Positions 26,090 to 33,097 of a stretch of DNA of 33,097 bases are shown in pieces. The notes below the pieces were generated by a model, which was not told where the DNA came from, ran no database searches, and worked only from the letters and a program-made list of their open reading frames with translations. The translations under genes and the position numbers were made by a program. This DNA comes from Oscillospiraceae bacterium (lineage in GTDB: Bacteria > Bacillota > Clostridia > Saccharofermentanales > Saccharofermentanaceae). The DNA lies in assembly GCA_902789515.1 (NCBI GenBank), contig CADAOK010000016.1:1-33097 (forward strand). Reading direction: 5' to 3'. Position 1 is the stretch's first letter; each line of letters opens with the position of its first letter.

Positions 26090-27007
26090 TTAAGAGAGTA
26101 TGTTTATCTGTACTTCCTGAAGGTACTTGTCCACGGTTGCGGTCGAAGGCGCCTGCGTGCCGTCGGTAACCGCAGCAGCCGTTCCGCACGCCATTGCGAA
26201 ACGGAATGCCTCCGAAGGATCAAGTCCGCTGTATATGCCGGAAGCAAATCCGGCTGTTACCGCATCTCCGCACCCGGTAGTGCACACGGGATTAACCTTC
26301 ACGCCGGCACATGTCATAAGCCTGCCGTCCGCATCGCGGTAAACAGCGCCGTAACTTCCGAGCGATATGATAACGGAATGGACACCGCGTGATATGTATT
26401 TGTCGGCAGCACTGACCGCCTCTTCGATACTCTCGCTGATCCCTGCCTCTGAGGCGTTTGGTTTCGCGAAATACGGACCTGCCTCAAGACCGTTCTCGAG
26501 ACAAGCGCCTGACGTATCCAGAAATGTCTTTACACCCCTTGCGTTAAGTTCTGTTATCATTTCGCCGTAGATCGTCTCGGGAGCTCCCGGCGGGACACTG
26601 CCGGATATAACGCAGATGTCGCCGTCCACGACTCTTTCCAGGAGTTCTTCCTTCATGGCTTCGTATGCTCCCTGCCTGAAAGCGGGACCCGCTTCGTTGA
26701 GTTCGGTGGTAACACCGTCACGGTCGGTTATCTTGGAATTGATCCTTGTGTTCTCCTTAAGCTCTCCGATTATCGTCGGAATCCCTTCTTTGTCGAGCAT
26801 GGAAGCAATCGCAAGTCCTATGCTGCCTCCGACGAGAACGCATGCACATACGGGTTTATCGAAACCTTTGAGTACCTTGGCCACATTGATGCCCTTTCCG
26901 CCGGGGTCATCCCTTATGGGCGTAATGCGGTTAACGGCACCTGCCGTAACAGTATCGGCAATGAAACTCCTGTCGAGAGCCGGATTAAGAGTAACGGTGT
27001 AGATCAT
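26090..27007 (-). CDS. PfkB-family sugar phosphate kinase (1-phosphofructokinase / tagatose-6-phosphate kinase type)
   Basis: A 305-residue ribokinase-fold kinase of the FruK/LacC branch. It begins MIYTVTLNPALDRSF, as these enzymes do. The substrate-binding motif PGGKGINVAKVL (about 37-48) and the ISGSVPPGAP segment are intact. The C-terminal nucleotide and catalytic motif reads GCGDAVTAGF, where GAGD is most common; the catalytic Asp is kept. It most likely phosphorylates fructose 1-phosphate or tagatose 6-phosphate with ATP. No PTS or lac/gat genes are adjacent to decide. The start ATG is 1 nt after the DUF212 gene stop and has no clear ribosome binding site, so translation is probably coupled. 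Confidence 0.9.
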   Translation of the reverse strand: MIYTVTLNPALDRSFIADTVTAGAVNRITPIRDDPGGKGINVAKVLKGFDKPVCACVLVGGSIGLAIASMLDKEGIPTIIGELKENTRINSKITDRDGVTTELNEAGPAFRQGAYEAMKEELLERVVDGDICVISGSVPPGAPETIYGEMITELNARGVKTFLDTSGACLENGLEAGPYFAKPNASEAGISESIEEAVSAADKYISRGVHSVIISLGSYGAVYRDADGRLMTCAGVKVNPVCTTGCGDAVTAGFASGIYSGLDPSEAFRFAMACGTAAAVTDGTQAPSTATVDKYLQEVQINILS

Positions 27008-27008
27008 A

Positions 27009-27473
27009 TTATTTGAAGAGGAAGAATACCGCGATCGCAACGGCAATGCCGAGTGCACAGCCGCAGGCTACCTGGAGCGGAGTGTGTCCGAGGAGTTCCT
27101 TGAGCTTCTTGTCGTTAGGAAGATCTGTGCCGGTAAGCTCTTCGAAAGTCTCGGCCATGATATTCAGCAGATGTGCCTGCTTTCCTGATTCGAGCCTGAC
27201 ATTCATCGCATCGTGCATGACGATTATCGCAAGTATCGCAGCAACTGCGAATGTCGCGGAATCCCAGCCCTTATACAGTCCGGCGGAGATCATGACAGCG
27301 GATACCGTCGCAGAATGTCCGCTCGGCATACCGCCGTCCCCGAACAGTCTTTCCCAACTGAATTTGCCGGTTATAATCACATTACTGATCGCCTTTAGAA
27401 TCTGAGCCAATAACCAGGCAGCAACACCTGCCCAAAGAATTCGGTTCTGCAGCAACTCAAGTAATATTTCCAT
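27009..27473 (-). CDS. DUF212 / divergent PAP2-family membrane protein
   Basis: A 154-residue polytopic membrane protein of the DUF212 family (YuiD-like, a divergent relative of PAP2 acid phosphatases). The family signature GDGGMPSGHSATVSA is present, as is the segment MHDAMNVRLESGKQAHLLN. About four hydrophobic segments are visible (near residues 12-30, 50-70, 75-92 and 132-152). The family's reaction is not established. The start is ATG at 27473 with GGAAGG 6 nt upstream; the longer open frame to 27515 lies in leader sequence. It is the first coding gene of the minus-strand run reaching to mutS2. A strong minus-strand terminator sits about 50 nt before it. Confidence 0.9.
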   Translation of the reverse strand: MEILLELLQNRILWAGVAAWLLAQILKAISNVIITGKFSWERLFGDGGMPSGHSATVSAVMISAGLYKGWDSATFAVAAILAIIVMHDAMNVRLESGKQAHLLNIMAETFEELTGTDLPNDKKLKELLGHTPLQVACGCALGIAVAIAVFFLFK

Positions 27474-27523
27474 ATAGAGCCTTCCAATATCGTTTTCATA
27501 ATCTATTTTACTCAAAACGGAAC

Positions 27524-27558
27524 AAAAAAAAAGGAACTGCGGAAAAAACCACAGTTCC
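27524..27558 (-). terminator. Strong minus-strand terminator upstream of the DUF212 gene
   Basis: On the minus strand GGAACUGUGG pairs with CCGCAGUUCC (10 bp, one U-G wobble) around a U6 loop, followed by nine U. The wobble would be a C-A mismatch in the plus transcript, so it works in the minus direction. There is no coding gene upstream of it on that strand. Confidence 0.9.
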
Positions 27559-27621
27559 CAAAACTCAAACTCAAAAATAACCCGTTAGGCAACTCCTGAC
27601 CTTATAATGCAACTTGAATAC
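27524..27621 (-). ncRNA. Candidate small RNA or attenuated leader
   Basis: A minus-strand transcript of about 95-100 nt is predicted from the promoter at 27628-27656 to the U9 terminator at 27524. It has a U-rich middle (GGGUUAUUUUUGAG) and no start codon with a ribosome binding site. It matches no RNA family recognised by eye (not T-box, 6S or a known riboswitch). It could be an independent sRNA or the terminated leader of the DUF212-pfkB operon. Confidence 0.45.
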
Positions 27622-27627
27622 GGCATG

Positions 27628-27656
27628 AGTATGTTTTTTGATTAACAAATTGTAAA
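27628..27656 (-). promoter_or_regulatory. Candidate promoter of the minus-strand small RNA
   Basis: TTTACA (5 of 6 matches to the -35 consensus), an exact 17-nt spacer, and CATACT (4 of 6 matches to the -10 consensus) on the minus strand. The only feature it could serve nearby is the orphan terminator. Confidence 0.5.
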
Positions 27657-27702
27657 CATCCGCAAAAATCAAAGTTGCTTGTTATTTTATCAGCCTGATA
27701 TG

Positions 27703-27731
27703 TTGATTTTTTCTGAGATTATCCATATAAT
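27703..27731 (+). promoter_or_regulatory. HU gene promoter
   Basis: TTGATT, an exact 17-nt spacer and a perfect TATAAT. The transcript would begin near 27738, giving a leader of about 50 nt with GGGAGG before the ATG. Confidence 0.8.
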
Positions 27732-27789
27732 ACCGACGTTGCCGTTATTCTCGGCAGCGCAAATCAAAACCCATATGGGAGGAAATCAC

Positions 27790-28034
27790 ATGAATAAGAC
27801 AGAATTAGTAGAAGCTATGGCTGCAAAGGCTGGTACTTCCAAGAAGGATACCGAGGCAGTTCTTAACGCATTCATCGAGACAGTTTCTGATGAGCTTCAG
27901 GCTAAGGGCAAGGTTCAGCTCGTAGGTTTCGGTACATTCGAGACTTCTGAGAGAGCTGCAAGAACAGGCCGTTCAAGGCTGGTAAGGCTCTTAAGGATAA
28001 GGTCAACACAAAGGCTAAGAAGAGCAAGAAGTAA
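27790..28034 (+). pseudogene. hup: DNA-binding protein HU, DNA-binding arm deleted and frameshifted
   Basis: HU is the small histone-like protein that bends DNA. The N-terminal helices and body are normal (MNKTELVEAMAAKAGTSKKD, VQLVGFGTFETSERAARTGR). After TGR the frame continues into an unrelated Arg-rich tail ending at 28059. In another frame, starting at 27972, the normal HU end is read: FKAGKALKDKVN followed by KKSKK and a stop at 28034. About 17 residues, the beta-arm that contacts DNA, are missing, equal to 52 nt. The gene has a good promoter, a GGGAGG site and its own terminator, so the flanks are intact. Either the cell carries a broken HU copy or the sequence is wrong here. Confidence 0.85.
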
Positions 28035-28072
28035 TACTGCTTTAAGTCTTGAGACTTGATTTGCATTAATAG

Positions 28073-28100
28073 AGGCTTCGGGTTTCCCGAAGCCTTTTTT
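28073..28100 (+). terminator. Rho-independent terminator after HU
   Basis: AGGCTTCGGG and CCCGAAGCCT form a perfect 10-bp stem with a TTT loop, followed by five T. Confidence 0.95.
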
Positions 28101-28169
28101 ATTGATGAACCAGTAGTAGAGAAAATCCCGTAATCCTTGTAAATACTGCATTCTACCAACAGTCGATAG

Positions 28170-28175
28170 TATAAT
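28170..28175 (+). promoter_or_regulatory. Possible -10 element before moxR
   Basis: A perfect TATAAT lies about 60 nt before the open moxR frame, with no good -35 at 17 nt. It is the only promoter-like element between the HU terminator and moxR. Confidence 0.35.
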
Positions 28176-28233
28176 TCCATGCTTAATGGTATGTTGGAAT
28201 CAGAAAACTTACCGGCTGACTGTTTGATTTTAG

Positions 28234-29193
28234 TCATTTTCTGAGAGACTCATCGGTAACGTCGACAAGGTCATCGTCGGCAAGGATAAGCAGATAGAAC
28301 TGCTCCTTGTATCTCTTCTCGTAGGCGGACATGTTCTGCTCGAAGATGTCCCCGGAACGGGTAAGACAAAGACGGCCAAGGCACTGGCACAGTCACTCGA
28401 CCTTGATTTCAAGCGTGTCCAGTTCACGATAGACCTTCTCCCTTCGGATCTGACCGGAATAAACTTCTTTGACAGACAATCGAATTCATTTGTTTTCCGT
28501 AAAGGTCCCGTTTTTACCAACATACTCCTCGCCGACGAGATCAACCGTGCGACCGCAAGGACTCAGTCAAGCCTTCTCGAGTGCATGGAAGAAAAGCAGG
28601 TAACCGTTGACGGTGAGACCAGAAAGCTCGATCTGCCTTATCTGGTAATCGCTACTCAGAACCCCGTCGAATCACAGGGTACCTTCCCTCTTCCCGAAGC
28701 TCAGCTCGACCGTTTCCTCATGATGATCAAGATGGACTATCCTTCTCACGAAGAGAGCATCGATATCTTAAAGAGATTCGCTACGGAAGATCCGCTCGAT
28801 ACGCTCACTCCCGTTACGACCAGGGAAGAGCTCATATCGATGCAGGCTCAGGCTAAGAACATTACCGTATCAGATCTCCTTTACGACTATGCCGCACGCA
28901 TCGTCGAAGCAACCAGGGAATCTGACGACATCACGGTCGGAGCAAGCCCGAGAGCTCTTCTCGCTTTCGTGGCTGCTGCCAAGGCGCTTGCTTTCGTAAG
29001 AGGACGCGAGCACTGCATTCCTGACGATTTCAAGGAACTGGCCGTTCCCGTCCTTGCGCACCGTCTGACGATAAGCTCGCAGTACAACTTAGCAAAGAAT
29101 GCCAGGTTCGCATCAAAGCGCGATATGGCGGAGACAGTGGTAAGCAGGATACTTGACGAAGTCGTCTGCCCTACTGAAGATTTCAGTAAATAA
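28234..29193 (+). CDS. MoxR-family AAA ATPase, start codon not identifiable
   Basis: The open frame encodes 319 residues of a MoxR ATPase, a chaperone-like AAA protein usually paired with DUF58 and von Willebrand-type proteins. Visible motifs are VDKVIVGKDKQIELLL at the N-terminus, Walker A LEDVPGTGKTK (about 42-52), Walker B ILLADEINRA, and the sensor region TQNPVESQGTFPLPEAQLDRF. ASPRALLAF marks the lid domain. The frame opens right after a TAG at 28231, and no ATG, GTG or TTG occurs before the Walker A region; the first ATG is at 28585, far inside the protein. So the 5' end is either frameshifted, deleted, or uses an unusual start. The DUF58 gene begins 9 nt after the stop. Confidence 0.85.
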   Translation, partial: SFSERLIGNVDKVIVGKDKQIELLLVSLLVGGHVLLEDVPGTGKTKTAKALAQSLDLDFKRVQFTIDLLPSDLTGINFFDRQSNSFVFRKGPVFTNILLADEINRATARTQSSLLECMEEKQVTVDGETRKLDLPYLVIATQNPVESQGTFPLPEAQLDRFLMMIKMDYPSHEESIDILKRFATEDPLDTLTPVTTREELISMQAQAKNITVSDLLYDYAARIVEATRESDDITVGASPRALLAFVAAAKALAFVRGREHCIPDDFKELAVPVLAHRLTISSQYNLAKNARFASKRDMAETVVSRILDEVVCPTEDFSK

Positions 29194-29202
29194 CACCTTC
29201 TT

Positions 29203-30336
29203 ATGACAGCCATACTCATAAGCATAGGAATACTCCTCATACTCTTCATTGCAGAGATCGTCTACTACAGGCGTCATGCTCTTGATGACCTGAGCCTTAA
29301 AGTCGACTTCTCCAAGAATGTCGCAAATTACGGCGAGGACATCGAACTTATCGAAGTGGCTGAGAATAAGAAGAAGGTTCCGCTGCCCTTCATCATCCTC
29401 AAGTTCGAAGCTCCAAAAGAGATCATGTTCTATGACACTTCGATCGTTACCACATCAGATTACCTTTACCGCGAGGACATGCTGACGATGAATGCGTTCT
29501 CGAAACACACACGACGCATCAAGGTCAAGTGCAGAAAACGCGGTTACTTTGTCTTCCCGAGAGTAGGAATAACGACATCTGACCTTTTCCTCGTTGATCG
29601 TTTTGCCAAGGAATTCGATAACAATTCCACACTCGTGGTCCTTCCTGAAGTCATCTCTTCAAACCTCATAGAGATGCTCATGTCCGTGACTTTGAGTGAT
29701 GTGCAGTGCAGAAGGTCACTTCTTACGGATCCTTTTGCTTTAGCCGGTATCCGCGAATACGGGCCCGGCGATCCGATGAAGAGCATCAACTGGAAAGCAA
29801 GTGCGAAGACCGGCGAACTCCTGGTCAATCAGAACGCTTCCACATGCATGAAGAAGGTGCATATTTTCGTGAACCTTGAGCCGTACGATCCCAAGGGTTC
29901 CCTGTCACTTCTTGAGAAGTCGATCAGCCTTGCATACTCATATCTGATCCAGCTTGCTTCAATGGGCATCCCGTCTTCAATCTACACGAATGGTATTGAT
30001 ATCCTTACAGGCAAGCCGGAGATATCAGAGACCGATCCGGGCACGGGCACTCTTAAAGCACGCGCACTGATGCTCGCCAAGATCGATCTGATGCAGAAGG
30101 TACAGCCGTTCGAAGAGCTGGTCGGAAACTATCTCCCGACGATTGATTCAAACGATTATATTCTTGTCATATCTCCCCAGTTTACCGACACGTTCCAGGC
30201 AACACTGGTGAACATGAAGTCAAGGTGTCCTTCGATACACTGGCTTATGCCAAGCTATTACACGACGCCTAATGTAGACGTCCTTCCCTCGCTTTCAGGT
30301 TCTTATACGAGATGGGGTGGCAGCAATGAAAGATAA
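29203..30336 (+). CDS. DUF58 domain protein
   Basis: A 377-residue membrane-anchored protein. One N-terminal hydrophobic segment (ILISIGILLILFIAEIVYY) precedes a beta-rich region. The DUF58 signature is FALAGIREYGPGDPMKSINW with KASAKTGELLV after it. The remainder resembles a VWA-like fold (VHIFVNLEP). MoxR-DUF58 pairs are common and are thought to assemble or activate membrane or surface complexes. It follows moxR by 9 nt and overlaps the next gene by 11 nt, so the three form one operon. No clear ribosome binding site is seen, consistent with coupled translation. Confidence 0.93.
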   Translation: MTAILISIGILLILFIAEIVYYRRHALDDLSLKVDFSKNVANYGEDIELIEVAENKKKVPLPFIILKFEAPKEIMFYDTSIVTTSDYLYREDMLTMNAFSKHTRRIKVKCRKRGYFVFPRVGITTSDLFLVDRFAKEFDNNSTLVVLPEVISSNLIEMLMSVTLSDVQCRRSLLTDPFALAGIREYGPGDPMKSINWKASAKTGELLVNQNASTCMKKVHIFVNLEPYDPKGSLSLLEKSISLAYSYLIQLASMGIPSSIYTNGIDILTGKPEISETDPGTGTLKARALMLAKIDLMQKVQPFEELVGNYLPTIDSNDYILVISPQFTDTFQATLVNMKSRCPSIHWLMPSYYTTPNVDVLPSLSGSYTRWGGSNER

Positions 30337-31546
30337 GTATCTCCAGCTGCGCGAGAGTCCTCTGGCCGAGACACTCCTGTCCATTGAGATCTGTCTCACT
30401 TTAATGTCATGGCTTCTGATAATCAGGAGTTCAGCTGAGTTTGTCGTAATAAGTCAGGTAGCTCAGTATATCCCGCTCATCCTTGTATTGATCCACGTCC
30501 TGATAAGAAGGAAGATCCTTAATCTCCTGCCGTGCTTCGTAGCATCGGTCACAGCATCGTTATTGTTCTACTTTGCGATGATAATGATACCTGAGACCGG
30601 GTACGGATGCTGCGTTACAAACCTGTTCTATCTCGGCACGATTGTCTTTGCCTTTACCGTCTTTACCATCCAATACCGTTTAAAGCCGAAGCTTCTGGCC
30701 GGCGATTCGAACTCGCTGTTATTCCCGGCGCTGTCTCTGCCGGCGTTCGGCATCTATTATGCTTTGACCTGGCGCGAAGACCTTATCAGGCTGTTCATCT
30801 TCAACACGGTCATATCGGCCGTGATATGTCTGGTCATGCGCCAGCTCGCAATCTTTGATTCAAAGTACTACTACTCGATCTCAAAATCATCGATACCTGT
30901 AAAACAGTTGAAAAAGCGGAACCACATGACCGCCGCATATCTTGGAGCATTATTCCTTATCTCGTTCATCATCCTGACTCTCGTCCCGTTATTCATCTTT
31001 ACGGACTATATCAACCAAATACTCGTGAAGATCATGCCTGCAATCTTTACGGCTTTCTTTGCATTCATGGATATCCTCGGCTCATTCTTCCTTGGTAACG
31101 ATACGGACATAACTGAAAAAGGTGAAAACTTTCTGCGCGAACGGGCTGATGACTCACCCTGGATCACCGTCCTGGCCTATATCCTGGCCATCCTGATCAT
31201 TATGGTAATCATCCACACCCTCCCCAAAGCTATACGCATGTTGATCCAAAACGCACCCAAATACCGAAAGGTCACATCAGCTTTAGACGATGATATTGTC
31301 GTTGATACCATCGAGGATATAAAACCTGATCATAAGGTCGGTGCAAGAAGCCTCGATTTCGGTAATGGTTATGAACGCAAGATCAGGAAGAAGTTCTATA
31401 CCAAGACCCGCCACGCAATGAACAAGGGCCTTCCGGTATCACCTTCTTCCACTCCGGGACAGATCGAGACGGTGCTCCTCGCAAACGGAGACAGCGAGAT
31501 ATCAGAACTCAGACCGGAATACGAGAAAGTACGTTACAGCAAATAA
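30326..31546 (+). CDS. Polytopic membrane protein of the MoxR-DUF58 operon
   Basis: A 406-residue hypothetical protein with about eight membrane segments in residues 15-315 (for example TLLSIEICLTLMSWLLIIRS and YILAILIIMVIIHTLPKAI). A hydrophilic, mostly charged C-terminal tail of about 100 residues follows and ends EYEKVRYSK. In many Firmicutes the third gene of a moxR-DUF58 operon encodes a transglutaminase/DUF4129 membrane protein; the membrane part here is similar in layout, but no transglutaminase Cys-His-Asp region is visible. ATG at 30326 is preferred, with GGGGTGG just upstream; GTG at 30317 is an alternative. Its stop is 5 nt from the stop of convergent obgE, with no terminator between. 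Confidence 0.8.
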   Translation: MKDKYLQLRESPLAETLLSIEICLTLMSWLLIIRSSAEFVVISQVAQYIPLILVLIHVLIRRKILNLLPCFVASVTASLLFYFAMIMIPETGYGCCVTNLFYLGTIVFAFTVFTIQYRLKPKLLAGDSNSLLFPALSLPAFGIYYALTWREDLIRLFIFNTVISAVICLVMRQLAIFDSKYYYSISKSSIPVKQLKKRNHMTAAYLGALFLISFIILTLVPLFIFTDYINQILVKIMPAIFTAFFAFMDILGSFFLGNDTDITEKGENFLRERADDSPWITVLAYILAILIIMVIIHTLPKAIRMLIQNAPKYRKVTSALDDDIVVDTIEDIKPDHKVGARSLDFGNGYERKIRKKFYTKTRHAMNKGLPVSPSSTPGQIETVLLANGDSEISELRPEYEKVRYSK

Positions 31547-31551
31547 ACGAT

Positions 31552-32826
31552 TTAATCGAAGTAATCGAATTCGAGATCGCAGATCTTAACCGTATCGCCT
31601 TCCTTGACGCCGGCTTTCCTCAGATCCTCGAACACACCCTGTTCCTCGAGAGTCCTCTGGAAGAAATTAGTGGACTCGGTATCCTCAAAGTTAGTTGAAT
31701 TGAATATCGTCTTGATCCATGCACCGGTAACTTCATAGATACCGTCGTGGATCTCGATCTCATACTTCTTGGATTCCTCAAAGGTATAGACCGTCTCGCC
31801 TGCTTCTGCCGTATCGTGGAGCACTGTCGGCGGAAGCTTTGATACCATCTCAGTTACCTTAGCGGTCAGCTCCTCGATACCAATGCGTCCTGCCGCAGAG
31901 ATAACGAACACATCCTCGTAACCCATCTCCTTGACGGCATTTACAAACTTATCGATATCTTCCTGCCCGACAGCATCACACTTGTTAGCGACCACGATCT
32001 GCGGACGTGCGGCAAGCTCTGTATTGAACTGCTCAAGCTCGCTGTTGATCGCTTTGAAATCCTCGACCGGATCCCTTCCGTCAGCACCGGATACATCAAC
32101 AACGTGGATGAGCAATCTTGTGCGCTCGATGTGACGCAGGAAGTCGTGGCCTAAGCCTGCTCCCTCATGAGCGTTTTCGATGATGCCCGGGATATCGGCG
32201 ATAACATAGGACATGTCATAGTTGGATACGACACCGAGTACCGGTTCAAGTGTAGTGAACGGATAGTCTGCAATCTTCGGTTTCGCGCGTGTCATCACGG
32301 AAAGGAGCGTGGACTTGCCCGCGTTAGGGAATCCAACGAGACCGCAGTCAGCGATGAGCTTGAGCTCGACCGCGAGGTCCTTCTCCTCACCCGGAAGTCC
32401 CGGTGTGGCAAACTGCGGGGCCTGTCTGACGGAATTGGCATAATGCATGTTGCCGAGTCCGCCCTTGCCGCCCTTGGCCACGACGATCTTCTGACCGTCT
32501 TCAGTAAAGTCTGCGATGATCTTGCCGGTCGCGAGATCCTTTATGACAGTTCCGACCGGGACACCTATTACCAGGTCCTCTCCGTTCCTGCCATACATCT
32601 TGCGGTTGCCGCCCTTAACGCCGTTTTCCGCGACGAACTTATGCTTGAAGCGGAAGTTCTGCAGGCTCGTAAGGCGCGACGACGACTCGAAAACGACATT
32701 ACCGCCGTTGCCGCCGTCACCGCCGTCAGGACCGCCATTGGTTATGTATTTCTCTGTATGGAAGCTTAAAGCGCCGGCACCGCCGTCACCTGCTTTGACA
32801 TGGATCTTGGAATGGTCGATAAACAT
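31552..32826 (-). CDS. obgE: Obg-family GTPase ObgE/CgtA
   Basis: A 424-residue essential GTPase involved in large ribosomal subunit assembly and stress signalling. The Gly-rich Obg domain (1-160) begins MFIDHSKIHVKAGDGGAGAL and has GGPDGGDGGNGGNVVF. The G domain has G1 GFPNAGKSTLL, G3 DIPGIIENAHEGAGLG, G4 NKCD and G5 ISAAG. The C-terminal OCT domain (about 345-424) has YEIEIHDGIYEVTGAWIK and ends VKICDLEFDYFD. AAGGTG lies 4 nt before the ATG, just after a terminator-like hairpin. It follows rpmA, the standard rplU-rpmA-obgE order. Confidence 0.98.
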   Translation of the reverse strand: MFIDHSKIHVKAGDGGAGALSFHTEKYITNGGPDGGDGGNGGNVVFESSSRLTSLQNFRFKHKFVAENGVKGGNRKMYGRNGEDLVIGVPVGTVIKDLATGKIIADFTEDGQKIVVAKGGKGGLGNMHYANSVRQAPQFATPGLPGEEKDLAVELKLIADCGLVGFPNAGKSTLLSVMTRAKPKIADYPFTTLEPVLGVVSNYDMSYVIADIPGIIENAHEGAGLGHDFLRHIERTRLLIHVVDVSGADGRDPVEDFKAINSELEQFNTELAARPQIVVANKCDAVGQEDIDKFVNAVKEMGYEDVFVISAAGRIGIEELTAKVTEMVSKLPPTVLHDTAEAGETVYTFEESKKYEIEIHDGIYEVTGAWIKTIFNSTNFEDTESTNFFQRTLEEQGVFEDLRKAGVKEGDTVKICDLEFDYFD

Positions 32827-32837
32827 AATTCACCTTG

Positions 32838-32878
32838 AAAACAAAAGAGCAGCCGCCACTCGTCATGACAGACTGCTC
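32838..32878 (-). terminator. Terminator or attenuator between rpmA and obgE
   Basis: On the minus strand GAGCAGUC pairs with GGCUGCUC (8 bp with one U-G wobble, 16-nt loop), followed by UUUUGUUUU. It ends 11 nt before the obgE ATG, and no promoter fits after it. It should reduce rather than abolish read-through from rpmA into obgE. Confidence 0.65.
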
Positions 32879-32905
32879 CCTTAGAAACTCTTTAAAACGT
32901 TTCCC

Positions 32906-33097
32906 TTAAGCTACGGGATAAACGCTTACCTGCTTCTTATCCTTGCCCTTGCGCTCATACTTGACTGTACCGTCGATAAGAGCGAAAAGTGTATCGTCAG
33001 AACCGATTCCGACATTTGTGCCGGGATGGATCTTGGTTCCGCGCTGTCTGACAAGAATATTGCCGGCGAGAACGGGCTGTCCGTCGCCTTTCTTCGC
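32906..33097 (-). CDS. rpmA: 50S ribosomal protein L27, 5' end cut by window edge
   Basis: The last 63 residues of bL27, a large-subunit protein near the peptidyl transferase centre. The visible motifs are [20 protein letters not shown] and [15 protein letters not shown], followed by a basic stretch and VSVYPVA at the end. The start, and the N-terminal segment cleaved in many Firmicutes, lies beyond position 33097. obgE follows in the conserved order. Confidence 0.97.
   Translation of the reverse strand, partial: AKKGDGQPVLAGNILVRQRGTKIHPGTNVGIGSDDTLFALIDGTVKYERKGKDKKQVSVYPVA

Larger units (their letters stand above)
27474..27789. other. Divergent intergenic region (316 bp)
   Basis: This gap between the DUF212 gene (minus) and HU (plus) holds the HU promoter (27703-27731), a candidate minus-strand promoter (27628-27656), a strong minus-strand terminator (27524-27558) and the predicted small RNA between them. 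A GTTGCCG/CGGCAGC inverted repeat at about 27738-27757 lies in the HU 5' untranslated region. No protein-coding frame is convincing here. Confidence 0.7.

Noticed and set aside
27601..27610. Plus-strand TATAAT as a second HU promoter
   Set aside because: No -35 at acceptable spacing, and it is over 180 nt from HU, whose better promoter lies at 27703-27731.
27972..28059. The Arg-rich tail of the shifted HU frame as a new functional domain
   Set aside because: The other frame carries an exact normal HU C-terminus and stop, which is better explained by a deletion than by selection for the new tail.
28180..28245. A small open frame beginning ATG just after a TATAAT, ending at the moxR junction
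   Set aside because: No ribosome binding site, and the ATG would lie almost at the transcription start. It is kept only as a possible displaced N-terminus of moxR.

Overview
The window reads as chromosomal DNA of a Clostridia-type Firmicute, probably an uncultured gut or rumen lineage. The evidence is the gene content and order: an HlyD-like protein followed by yggS and sepF, a methionine gamma-lyase-family (Met_gamma_lyase) protein, MutS2, a FabT-type MarR regulator, a YuiD-like DUF212 protein, and rpmA upstream of obgE. Shine-Dalgarno sites are mostly strong GGAGG types. Almost everything from 1 to 27473 lies on the minus strand, 27790-31546 is on the plus strand, and obgE and rpmA are again on the minus strand. 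There is no sign of phage, plasmid, IS element, CRISPR, tRNA or rRNA.

Layout from low to high coordinates. (1) 1-1865: a truncated amino-acid-binding lipoprotein, upp, and a DUF47/PhoU-like protein. (2) 1922-6712: a Met_gamma_lyase-family enzyme, a long HlyD-like membrane protein, yggS and sepF, closed by a good terminator. (3) 6778-8597: a compact lipid operon of fabT-like repressor, acyl carrier protein and diacylglycerol-kinase-type lipid kinase. Its promoter abuts a perfect FabT-type palindrome. (4) 8608-15771: five tandem paralogous lipoproteins sharing one N-terminal domain, with two kinds of C-terminal region. Three of the intergenic gaps repeat the same hairpin plus extended -10 arrangement. 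(5) 15921-27473: mutS2, pfkA, a frameshifted sirtuin, dnaE, uvrB, a PfkB-family sugar kinase and a DUF212 membrane protein. uvrB and dnaE overlap by ATGA, and the uvrB promoter carries a LexA-like box in its spacer. (6) 27474-28100: a divergent region with a likely short minus-strand RNA, then an HU gene that has lost its DNA-binding arm through an apparent 52-nt deletion. (7) 28234-31546: MoxR ATPase (no visible start codon), DUF58 protein and a polytopic membrane protein. (8) 31552-33097: obgE and the end of rpmA, with a terminator-like hairpin between them just ahead of the obgE ribosome binding site.

Most genes are housekeeping. The parts that look least described are the lipoprotein array with its repeated regulatory spacers, the FabT/ACP/lipid-kinase operon with its operator, the SOS-like control of a uvrB-dnaE pair, the putative small RNA before the DUF212 gene, and the three damaged or start-less genes (sirtuin, HU, moxR). 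The last group could be real decay or sequence/assembly error. No complete novel defence or mobile system was recognised.
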